Source: Limnochorda pilosa (GTDB lineage: Bacteria; Bacillota; Limnochordia; Limnochordales; Limnochordaceae). Taken from it: a stretch of DNA of 64,000 nt. This document shows, one piece after another, positions 25,530-32,962 of the stretch. Position 1 is the first letter of the stretch. Each line of letters opens with the position of its first letter. The notes beneath the pieces were generated by a model. It worked only from the letters and a program-made list of their open reading frames with translations. It made no database searches and had not been told where the DNA came from. Location of the stretch: assembly GCF_001544015.1 (NCBI RefSeq), contig NZ_AP014924.1, forward strand, positions 806,001 to 870,000. Reading direction: 5' to 3'. The translations under genes were made by a program, and so were the position numbers.

Positions 25530-25749
25530 CCTGCGCCTCCTGTTCCCACGACGCCCAACCCCTGCAGCGTCCCAGATCCCGGTTCGCTACCGGCTCGTGG
25601 GACCCTGCCGCCCGGCGGGTGGAACTTAGCTGCCCGCTACCTGGAGGACTCCGCCGGCAGGGCGCGCCCGTCTCCTCCGCAGGAGAGAGCTGGAGGGTGG
25701 AGAGGATCGCCCGCTGCGCGGAGGAGTGGGGCCTGCCGAAGGGTCTTGC

Positions 25750-26700
25750 CTAGGGCCTGACGTGGCCGGGTTCGCCTTCCGGAGCGGGTCCGGGGTCTGG
25801 CACGACGGGTTCCCTGCGCAGCTCCCGCCGGAGCCAGCGGAGCAGCAGGAGGACCATGGGGATGCCGTAGGTCATGTGCCCCATCATCCACATGATGCCC
25901 GAGCCCAGGGCCTGATCGGCCACGGGGCTCAGGCCCCACAGGCGGGGCGCCAGGCGGTACGGTGCGTAGACGGCCTCCTCGGCGATGGCCAGGGGAAAGC
26001 TCACGGCCCAGTTGGCCACGTTGGCCCCGAAGAGCATGAGGATCCGCGTCCCCTCGGAGATCCCCGAGGGCTGCCCGCCCGGCGCCAGGACCACGCTCCA
26101 GAAGAGGAGGCCCAGCGCCAAGTAGAGGAGGTGCTGCACCGCGTGGACCCCGGGGTGGACCAGGGCCGCCTCGTACGGCGAGGGAACGTGCCAGACGGCG
26201 AAGTTGCCCGCAAAGAGAAGGAAAGCGGGCAAGGGCCGGAGGAGGGCCCGCACCCGTGGTGCCAGACGGGAGCGCTGGCTCAACCAGACGGTGAAGCCCG
26301 GGGGCAGGCCCAGCACCAGGAGGACGGGGGCGACGCTCATGGTGAGGACATGCTGCACCATGTGGAGGGTGAAGAGGTAGCGCTCGCCGCCCTGGTCGAG
26401 AGGGGATTCCCAGGCCAGGAAGAGGATCACGAGCCCGGCCCAGAACGCGTAGGCCCGCCCGGCCCGGACGGGGAAGCGGCGGCGTACCCGCTCGTAGCTG
26501 GCCACGGCCAGGGCGAGCCCCAGGAGGATCATGGGGTCCAGGGACCAGTCGCCCCACCCGAGGGTGGCCGTTCGAGCCGGTCCTGCGACGCCGTGGGCCA
26601 GGACCGGGCCCGGAAGGAGCCAGGCGGTCGCAGGCAGGAGCCTTCGGATCCAGACGGTCTTCTGGGGAGGACGGTCGCATGCCCGCCGCGGCGCCGCCAT
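25750..26700 (-). CDS. CtaG-like cytochrome c oxidase assembly protein
   Basis: Polytopic membrane protein of 316 residues of the caa3-type CtaG family, which in Bacillus is needed for active cytochrome c oxidase. After a signal-like start (ending VLAHGV) there are about seven transmembrane helices. Conserved His/Met positions that may bind copper are in FTLHMVQHVLTMSVAP, VHAVQHLLYLALG and MWMMGHMTYGIPM. Other family features are the WESPLDQGGERYLF loop and GLPPGF. ATG 26700 lies behind AAGGAGGGG at nine bases. No oxidase genes are close, so it would serve a complex encoded elsewhere. It is divergent from the amidase gene. Confidence 0.88.
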   Translation of the reverse strand: MAAPRRACDRPPQKTVWIRRLLPATAWLLPGPVLAHGVAGPARTATLGWGDWSLDPMILLGLALAVASYERVRRRFPVRAGRAYAFWAGLVILFLAWESPLDQGGERYLFTLHMVQHVLTMSVAPVLLVLGLPPGFTVWLSQRSRLAPRVRALLRPLPAFLLFAGNFAVWHVPSPYEAALVHPGVHAVQHLLYLALGLLFWSVVLAPGGQPSGISEGTRILMLFGANVANWAVSFPLAIAEEAVYAPYRLAPRLWGLSPVADQALGSGIMWMMGHMTYGIPMVLLLLRWLRRELRREPVVPDPGPAPEGEPGHVRP

Positions 26701-26889
26701 GAGAAACCCCTCCTTACCCGGGCCATCTTCGCCGCCGCTCTTGCGAACCCCTCCTGGTTGCGAGCTCGCCCGGCCGCTCCGCCGGGGAGGGAGCCGCGGC
26801 CCGATCGTGGAAGCTCCTGCCGGGAGGGCCCGCCCGTGGGACGGGGCGGGTGTCCGGTGCGGAAGGACCGGGGACGGGGGTGGACCGGA

Positions 26890-28611
26890 GTGGACGACGT
26901 GACGATCCCCGCGGGGGACGGGGCATGGAGCAGGCCGCTGGTGGAGGCGGTGGCCCGGCTGCGGGGGTTGCTCCAGGAGCCCGATCGGGCCGGGCGCTGG
27001 CAGCGGCACCTGGAGCAGCAGGCGGACGGTTTCGCGCAGATGGAGGCCGCGGTCCTGGAGGGGGAGCCACTCACCGTGCGTGCGCCCCTGCCGGGGTTCG
27101 AGGACCGCGCCGCTGCCGGAGCCCCCGAACCCGGCGCGCTCCCGGCGAGCGGCAGCCCACACGGGCCGGGCGCGCCCCCGGGTCCCGTGCAGGAGCTGGG
27201 GGTGGTGCAGCTCCGGGACGCCCTCTGCCGCGGGGCCGTCTCGGCCCGGCAGGTGACCCAGGCCTACCTGGAGGCCTCTGAGCCCGGGGCGCCCGCCGCC
27301 GGCCTCAACGCCTTCACCTCCCGCTTCGTGGATGGGGCCCTGAAGGAGGCCGAGGCGGCCGACGAGCGGCTCCGCGCCCAGGGGGCACCCGGGGAGGGGG
27401 GCGGTCTGCTGGGCGTGCCGCTGGCGGTGAAGGACCTGATGGAGATCGGCGGATACGGCACCACGGGGGGATCCGCAAGCGTGGTGGCCGAGCGGCAAGG
27501 AGACCGGTCGGCACGCCCCGAGGCCGCCGCGGTGGCCCGCCTGCGGCAGGCGGGGGCGGTGGTGCTGGGCGCCACCAACCTGCACGAGCTGGCCTACGGC
27601 ATCACCAGCGAGAACCCCCACTTCGGATGGGTGGGCAACCCCCTCCTGACGGGGCACACCCCGGGCGGCTCCAGCGGAGGATCGGCGGCGGCGGTGGCCG
27701 CGGGCCTGGCCGCGGCGGCCCTGGGGACCGATACGGGCGGGTCCGTCCGCATCCCCGCCGCGGCCTGCGGCGTGGTGGGGCTGAAGCCTACCTACGGCCG
27801 GGTGCCGCGGACGGGCGTGCTGCCCCTGGGCTTCACCCTGGACCACGTGGGGCCCATCGCCCGCCGGGTGGAGGACGCGGCTGCCCTCCTGGAGGTGCTG
27901 GCAGGCCCCGACGGCCGGGATTCGACCTGCACCGGCGGACCCGTGAGCGGTCTGGTGGACGCCCTGGTGGGAGACCGGGGCCAGCGTCTTCCCACCTGGC
28001 GGGTGGCGTGGCTGGCCGGAGCGTTCGTGGAGGCGGTGGAACCCGAGGTGGCGCACGCCGTGGCCCGGGTCGCAGGGTTGCTTCAGGACGAAGGGCTCCA
28101 GGTGGGGCGGCTGGAGCTCCCCGAGCTCGCCCGCGCCCCCCTGGCCCAGTTCTTCACCCTGGCGGCCGAGGCGCTCGCGGCCCACTACGAACGGCTGCGC
28201 CGCTTCGGCGACCGGATGGGGGAGGACGTCCGCTTCCGGCTGGAGCTGGGCCGCTTCCTGCTGGCCACCGACTACCTGCGGGCGCAGCAGCTCCGCCGGG
28301 CCATCCAGGAGGCGGTGCTCGAGGCCTTCCGCCGGTGGGACCTGCTGCTCCTGCCCACCCTGCCGCTCGCGCCGCCCCCCTCGGGAACACGCCAGGTACG
28401 GGTGGCGGGGCAGGAGTGGCCCCTGCAGGCGGCGTTCACCCGCCTCACCAGCCCCTTCAACGTGACGGGGCTGCCGGCCCTCACCCTGCCCGCCGGGGAG
28501 GGGAGGGGCTGGCCGCCGGCGGTGCAGCTGGTGGCGCCGCCGTGGCAGGAGGAACGGCTCCTGCGGGTGGGGGCCCGCCTGGAGGAGCGGCTCGGGCCCG
28601 GCGCACCCTGA
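26890..28611 (+). CDS. amidase-signature family hydrolase
   Basis: Amidase of 573 residues. The Ser-cisSer-Lys triad is complete: Lys181 in LAVKDLME, Ser261 in TPGGSSGGSAAA and nucleophile Ser285 in GTDTGGSVRIPAA, with the family's spacing of 24 residues between the two serines. The first 90 residues are an added helical region (RLRGLLQEPDRAGRWQRHLEQQ) followed by a Pro/Gly linker, similar to the N-terminal extension seen in some amidases joined to an AtzF- or GatA-like core. GTG 26890 is the likely start; GTG 26899 is an alternative and no ATG is in frame. It is not next to gatB or gatC, so it is unlikely to be the tRNA amidotransferase subunit. The substrate is unknown. Confidence 0.87.
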   Translation: MDDVTIPAGDGAWSRPLVEAVARLRGLLQEPDRAGRWQRHLEQQADGFAQMEAAVLEGEPLTVRAPLPGFEDRAAAGAPEPGALPASGSPHGPGAPPGPVQELGVVQLRDALCRGAVSARQVTQAYLEASEPGAPAAGLNAFTSRFVDGALKEAEAADERLRAQGAPGEGGGLLGVPLAVKDLMEIGGYGTTGGSASVVAERQGDRSARPEAAAVARLRQAGAVVLGATNLHELAYGITSENPHFGWVGNPLLTGHTPGGSSGGSAAAVAAGLAAAALGTDTGGSVRIPAAACGVVGLKPTYGRVPRTGVLPLGFTLDHVGPIARRVEDAAALLEVLAGPDGRDSTCTGGPVSGLVDALVGDRGQRLPTWRVAWLAGAFVEAVEPEVAHAVARVAGLLQDEGLQVGRLELPELARAPLAQFFTLAAEALAAHYERLRRFGDRMGEDVRFRLELGRFLLATDYLRAQQLRRAIQEAVLEAFRRWDLLLLPTLPLAPPPSGTRQVRVAGQEWPLQAAFTRLTSPFNVTGLPALTLPAGEGRGWPPAVQLVAPPWQEERLLRVGARLEERLGPGAP

Positions 28612-28688
28612 GGGCACCCCGGCGGGCCCGTCCCCCGGGCTGGCAGCGGGCACCGGCGCGGGGCTGGACCCCAGGCGGCGAGCGCGGC

Positions 28689-29678
28689 TCAGATCCACCC
28701 CCGCCGGCGGAAGTCCAGGTAGAGGCCGTAGGCGATGGCCGCCATGGCCAGCAGCACCGCCGGGTAGCCCCATCGCCATTCGAGTTCGGGCATGAAGCGG
28801 AAGTTCATGCCGTAGAGGCTGGTCACGAAGGTGAGGGGCATGAAGAAGGTGGCCACCACCGTGAGCCTCTCCATCACCAGGTTGGCCCGATTGGCCGCGG
28901 CGGTCGCCTCCTGGGAACGCAGGGAGAGGTAGAGCTCGGCCGCGGTGGCCATCCCCTCGTGGAGGGCGGTCAGGCGGTCCTCCAGGCGACGGAGGTGGTC
29001 GTCCACGTCGCGGAAGTAAGCGTAGGCCGTCTCCTCCTGGACGGGGCCGCTGGGGCTGGCCAGGGAGCGGATCACGGGCGAGTCCAGCGCGATCCGCCGG
29101 CCCAGCGCCTTGAAGCGGCGCCGCAGGGCCAGGATCCGGCGGAGGGTGGTGGCATCGCCCCCGAGGATGCCGTCGTCCAGTCGGTCCACCTCCTCCTCCC
29201 AGGCGGCCACCAGGGGCTCCATCTCGTTCACCGTCTCGTCCAGGATGGTGTGGAGGAGGAAGGCCGCCCCTCGGGCCATGGGCTGGGGTTGGGCGGGCAG
29301 GCGCTCGCGCAGGCGGTCCAGGTGCGGCGCCGGCTCCAGGTGGGAGGTCACCACGGCGCCGGGGGCGAAGAAGAGGTCGATCTCCAGGAGCTTTACCCCG
29401 GGGCGGCCCTGCCTGCCCGACGACGCCAGGCCGTGGAAGATGAGGAACGCGTAACCGGGGTAGGGCTCCAGCTTGGGAAGTTCGCTGGGCAGGGCGCAGT
29501 CCTCCACCGCCAGGGGGTGGAAGCCGAAGCCCTCACGCAGCAGGTCGAGCTCAGAGGGCTCTGGCTGGTGGAGGTCCAGCCACAGGAGGCCCTGGCCGTG
29601 CCGGTGGGCCTCGAGCACGGCGCCTGTCCCCTCCAGGGGCGTGACGGAGCCTTCCTGCCAGAGCAGAGCGTGCAGCAT
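28689..29678 (-). CDS. corA: CorA-family magnesium/divalent metal transporter
   Basis: Metal channel of 329 residues. The cytoplasmic funnel domain comprises residues 1-255 (AVEDCALPSELPKLEPY near residue 60 and the long helices with ILALRRRFKALGRR), followed by two C-terminal transmembrane helices. The selectivity signature is YGMNF at the end of the first helix, and the C-terminus is short and basic (LYLDFRRRGWI), as expected. ATG 29678 follows AAGGAAGGTGAG; the frame is open to 29750, but that stretch overlaps the divergent epimerase gene. It is the second Mg2+ transporter in the window besides mgtE; it could also carry Co2+, Ni2+ or Zn2+. Confidence 0.92.
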   Translation of the reverse strand: MLHALLWQEGSVTPLEGTGAVLEAHRHGQGLLWLDLHQPEPSELDLLREGFGFHPLAVEDCALPSELPKLEPYPGYAFLIFHGLASSGRQGRPGVKLLEIDLFFAPGAVVTSHLEPAPHLDRLRERLPAQPQPMARGAAFLLHTILDETVNEMEPLVAAWEEEVDRLDDGILGGDATTLRRILALRRRFKALGRRIALDSPVIRSLASPSGPVQEETAYAYFRDVDDHLRRLEDRLTALHEGMATAAELYLSLRSQEATAAANRANLVMERLTVVATFFMPLTFVTSLYGMNFRFMPELEWRWGYPAVLLAMAAIAYGLYLDFRRRGWI

Positions 29679-29740
29679 GGACTCACCTTCCTTAGAGCGG
29701 CCCCGGCCGTGGGCCGGGTCCAGAGGTTGGGGGGAGACAG

Positions 29741-31018
29741 GTGAAAGCACTGGTCGTCTTCGGCACCCGGCCGGAGGCCGTGAAGCTGGCGCCGGTCATC
29801 CAGGAGCTGGGCCGGCGCCGCGCCGCGGGAGCGCCCGCCACGGTGCGGGTGGTGGTCACGGGGCAGCACCGGGAGCTGCTGGACGCCATGCTCACCCTCT
29901 TCGGCATCCGGCCGGACCGGGACCTGGATATCATGCGCCACGGCCAGGGCCTCACCCAGGTGACCGCCCGGGTGCTGGAAGGGCTCGAGCCCGTCCTGCA
30001 GGAGGAGCGCCCCGACTGGGTGGTGGTCCAGGGCGATACCACCTCCGCCTTCGCGGCCGCGCTGGCCGCCTTCTACGCCCGGGTCCCCGTGGCCCATGTG
30101 GAGGCGGGCCTGCGCACCTCCACCCTCTGGCTCCCCTACCCGGAGGAGGCGAACCGCCGCCTCATCACGCGCCTGGCGAGCCTGCACCTGGCCGCCACCC
30201 CCAGGGCGGCGGCCAACCTGGCGCGGGAGGGGGTGGAGGCCGCCGCTGTCCGCATCACGGGGAACCCGGTGGTGGATGCCCTTCGCCAGATCGCCGCCCT
30301 CCCCCTGCGGGCGGTGCCCGACAGGGACCCGGAAGGACCGCAGGGGAACGAGGCGGCTCCGGGCGCTGGAGGGGACGACGCCCTGGCCGTGCCCGCCTGG
30401 GCCCTCGCCGCGCTGGAGTGGCTGGGCGAGCCGGGGAGCCTGGGGATCCTCCTCACCTCCCACCGGCGGGAGAACTGGGGCGAGCCCCTGGAGCGGGTCT
30501 GCCGGGCGGTGCTGGAGATCCTGCAGGCCGAGCCCCGGGCGCGGGTGCTCTTCCCCTGCCACCCCAACCCGCGGGTGCGGGCGACGGCCCAAGCCCTTCT
30601 GGGCGGGCACGAGCGGGTCCGCCTCACCGAGCCCCTGGGCTACCTTCCCTTTCTGAAGGCGATGGAGCGCGCCGTGCTGATCCTCTCCGACTCGGGCGGG
30701 GTGCAGGAGGAGGCGCCCGCCTTCGGCCGTCCCGTGCTGGTGCTTCGGGAGGAGACGGAGCGCCCCGAGGCGGTACAGGCAGGCGTGGCCCGGCTGGTGG
30801 GCACCGACGTGCGGCGGATCGTGGAGGGTGCTCGGGCGCTGCTGGTGACCGCGCGCCCGGGGGATGCCCTTCCGGGCGTCCCGGCGGATGATGGGAGCCG
30901 TGGGCGGCACGGCTTCCCCAACCCCTTCGGTGACGGCCGCGCCTCGGAGCGGATCGCCTCGGCCCTCCTGGGAGAACCCTTCGAGCCCTTCCAGCCTCCT
31001 GATCCCCCCGCCGCATAG
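29741..31018 (+). CDS. wecB: UDP-N-acetylglucosamine 2-epimerase (non-hydrolysing)
   Basis: Converts UDP-GlcNAc to UDP-ManNAc for cell-surface polysaccharide such as teichoic-acid linkage units. 425 residues against the usual 370-390. Motifs are VFGTRPEAVKLAPVI, VVQGDTTSAFAAAL, HVEAGLRT, ITGNPVVDAL, LLTSHRREN and LSDSGGVQEEAPAFGRPVL. The excess length comes from a Gly/Pro/Asp-rich insertion of about 30 residues (about 195-225, between VVDAL and the second Rossmann fold) and a loop before the C-terminus (GLY/ARG-rich, about 385-400). GTG 29741 is preceded by GGGGGGAGACAG. Divergent from corA. A strong hairpin follows in the gap to the germination operon. Confidence 0.92.
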   Translation: MKALVVFGTRPEAVKLAPVIQELGRRRAAGAPATVRVVVTGQHRELLDAMLTLFGIRPDRDLDIMRHGQGLTQVTARVLEGLEPVLQEERPDWVVVQGDTTSAFAAALAAFYARVPVAHVEAGLRTSTLWLPYPEEANRRLITRLASLHLAATPRAAANLAREGVEAAAVRITGNPVVDALRQIAALPLRAVPDRDPEGPQGNEAAPGAGGDDALAVPAWALAALEWLGEPGSLGILLTSHRRENWGEPLERVCRAVLEILQAEPRARVLFPCHPNPRVRATAQALLGGHERVRLTEPLGYLPFLKAMERAVLILSDSGGVQEEAPAFGRPVLVLREETERPEAVQAGVARLVGTDVRRIVEGARALLVTARPGDALPGVPADDGSRGRHGFPNPFGDGRASERIASALLGEPFEPFQPPDPPAA

Positions 31019-31089
31019 GTCCTGCCCCTCCAGACCACGCTAGGCGCGGGCGACGGATCCTGCCCGACCAGATCGGGCCGTCGCACCTC

Positions 31090-31109
31090 GGGGAGCCTGC
31101 GGGCTCCCC
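31090..31109 (+). terminator. hairpin between wecB and the germination operon
   Basis: GGGGAGCC (31090-31097), tetraloop TGCG, GGCTCCCC (31102-31109). It ends four bases before the AGGGGTG ribosome binding site of the next gene, so besides stopping wecB transcripts it could affect translation of that gene. Confidence 0.45.
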
Positions 31110-31126
31110 CGTCAGGGGTGGGACGG

Positions 31127-31843
31127 GTGCTGACCGAAGCCGATCGAGCCGAGATCGCGGCGGTGGTACAAGAGGCGCTGGCGGGTCGCTCCCAGGAGGT
31201 CCTGGAGGGTGGCCCGCAGGCGGCCGGCCATAGGGCCCAACCGGTGGCAGCCAGGCGCCCGGTGCGCGTGGGGCGGCCCCAGGGCGCGGCCGGCCCGGCG
31301 GCTGCCGGGCTCGGCCCCGCGGACGGCCTGGCGGAACTGGGTCGCTCCCTGGCCGAGCTCCGCCGGGAATTGAGCGAGAAGCTGGTCCAGGAGAGCCAAG
31401 AGCGGCAGCGGTTGTCGGAGCAGGTCGAACAGATCCTCCGGCGAGGCAACGGTGGCCCGAGCAACGGCGGGCCGATGGAGCTCAAGGGATTTCCTCCCGT
31501 TGCAGGGGCCACGGGCATGCCGGGTGGAGCCCAGTCCGGTGGAGGGGCCGCAGCGGGGGCCGGAGCGGGCGGGTCCCAGGCCGGGGAGCGTGGCACGGCG
31601 GAACCGCAGTGGGCCGAACCCACCCAGGGGACGGGACAGGGGCGCGCAGCCCCCTCGGGTGGGGCGGGCGGCCTCCAGGTGCAGGGGGTGGCCCAGAGGC
31701 TGGCCCAGGCCAACTTCGACCTCTCCGAGGCGCTCAACGAGAACCTGCGGAACCTGAAGGAGATCGTGGACCGCTCCCAGGAGCTCGTGGCGCGGATCGA
31801 GAACATCCTGCGCCGCCAGGCCAGAGGCCGGCAAGGGGCGTGA
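31127..31843 (+). CDS. unknown coiled-coil protein at the head of the germination operon
   Basis: Protein of 238 residues that I do not recognise. Residues about 1-20 form an acidic helix (EADRAEIAAVVQEALAG). Residues about 65-110 form a heptad-rich coiled coil (LAELGRSLAELRRELSEKLVQ onward), then a Gly/Ala/Gln-rich spacer of about 75 residues with low complexity, and a second coiled coil at the C-terminus (about 190-235; LSEALNENLRNLKEIVDRSQ). No signal peptide or membrane helix is seen. GTG 31127 lies six bases behind AGGGGTG; GTG 31118 is an alternative. It ends 3 bases before gerAB on the same strand, so it is almost certainly co-transcribed with the germination genes. A coat- or cortex-associated or scaffolding role is only a guess. 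Confidence 0.6.
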   Translation: MLTEADRAEIAAVVQEALAGRSQEVLEGGPQAAGHRAQPVAARRPVRVGRPQGAAGPAAAGLGPADGLAELGRSLAELRRELSEKLVQESQERQRLSEQVEQILRRGNGGPSNGGPMELKGFPPVAGATGMPGGAQSGGGAAAGAGAGGSQAGERGTAEPQWAEPTQGTGQGRAAPSGGAGGLQVQGVAQRLAQANFDLSEALNENLRNLKEIVDRSQELVARIENILRRQARGRQGA

Positions 31844-31846
31844 CGC

Positions 31847-32962
31847 GTGGATCTCACCCGGCCTCCTGAGGCGGGCAAGATCAGCCCCGGCCAGGTCTGC
31901 GGGCTGGTGGTCGCGGTCGTCCTCCCCACCAGCGTGCTCTACGTGCCGTCCTTGAGCGTGGTGGCCGGCCAGGCCCGGCAGGACGGGTGGCTCTCCCTGC
32001 TGCTGGCCACCGCAGCGGCCATGGTCGTGCTGGCCGCGGCCTGGCAGGTCTCCATGCGCCACCCGGGGCGGACCCTGGTGCAGATCCTGGGAATCGAGTG
32101 GGGGCCCTGGGCGGGTGGGGCGGTTGGGCTGCTCTACTTCGTGGGCATCCTGGTGCACGGTGCCCTGCTGCTGCGGGCCTTCAGCGAGGCGCTGGGCATC
32201 ACCGTCCTGCCGACGACGCCGGCGCTGGTCATCGCCGGCAGCCAGATCGCCCTCTGCGTCTACGCGGCGCGCCGGGGCGTCGAGGTCCTGGCGCGCATCG
32301 GCCAGGTGGCCACGCCCCTGCTGGTCTTCAGCCTCCTCCTGCTCTTCGGCCTGGCGTGGAGCGACTTCCGCCTCGACCGCATCCCGCCTCTCCTCACCAC
32401 CCAGTCAAGCGCCATCCTTCGGGGAGCCGTCTGGCCCCTGGCCTGGCTCCTTCAGGCGCAGATCCTGATGGAGATCGCCTTTCCCTTCGTGCAGGGCCCG
32501 CGGGGTGTGGCAAGACCGTTCTTCTCGGGGCTCGCGATGACCGGCCTGCTCCTTGTCGCCTCCCTGGTGGCGGCCCAGGCCGTCCTGGGGGTGCACATGG
32601 CCAGTCACTCGGTGGTGCTGATGCTGAAGCTGGCCCGGGAGGTCCGGCCGATCGAGTTCCTCTCGCGTACGGAGGCGCTCTACCTTGCCTTTTGGCACAT
32701 GGCGTCCTTCGTGGAGATCACGGCCTTTCTCCACGCAGGCGCCATGGTGGGGAGCGAAGTGCTGGCCCTGCGGGGAGCCCGGGTGCTGGTGGCGCCGGTG
32801 GGTCTCCTGATGACCCTGGCCGGCACCTTGCTCTTCCGCACCCTGGGGGACCTGGTGCACTTCACCGAGCAGGTGTTGCCCGTCTACGCCATCCTGCTGG
32901 GGGGCGTGATCCCGCTGATCCTGCTCGTCTTCTCCCTGCGGGCCCGCCCGGTGGGAACGTGA
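31847..32962 (+). CDS. gerAB: spore germination protein, GerAB-family permease
   Basis: B subunit of a GerA-type germinant receptor, an APC-superfamily membrane protein in the spore inner membrane that binds the small-molecule germinant. 371 residues with ten transmembrane helices by eye, beginning KISPGQVCGLVVAVVLPTSVL, as in other GerAB proteins. Family features are the LRAFSEALGITVLPTTP loop, TPLLVFSLLLLFG, ILMEIAFPFVQGP and EFLSRTEALYLAFW. GTG 31847 follows the preceding stop after three bases. The stop codon overlaps the gerAA start (GTGA). The order B-A-C differs from the A-B-C order of Bacillus gerA but is known in other spore formers. The germinant cannot be told from sequence. Confidence 0.88.
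   Translation: MDLTRPPEAGKISPGQVCGLVVAVVLPTSVLYVPSLSVVAGQARQDGWLSLLLATAAAMVVLAAAWQVSMRHPGRTLVQILGIEWGPWAGGAVGLLYFVGILVHGALLLRAFSEALGITVLPTTPALVIAGSQIALCVYAARRGVEVLARIGQVATPLLVFSLLLLFGLAWSDFRLDRIPPLLTTQSSAILRGAVWPLAWLLQAQILMEIAFPFVQGPRGVARPFFSGLAMTGLLLVASLVAAQAVLGVHMASHSVVLMLKLAREVRPIEFLSRTEALYLAFWHMASFVEITAFLHAGAMVGSEVLALRGARVLVAPVGLLMTLAGTLLFRTLGDLVHFTEQVLPVYAILLGGVIPLILLVFSLRARPVGT

Noticed and set aside
25750-28779. A 1009-codon open frame on the minus strand opposite the amidase gene and running into ctaG
   Set aside because: Only its last 316 codons (from ATG 26700) encode a recognisable protein, CtaG; the remainder is His/Gly/Gln-rich with no motif and is the antisense of a complete amidase. 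High GC leaves few stop codons in such frames.
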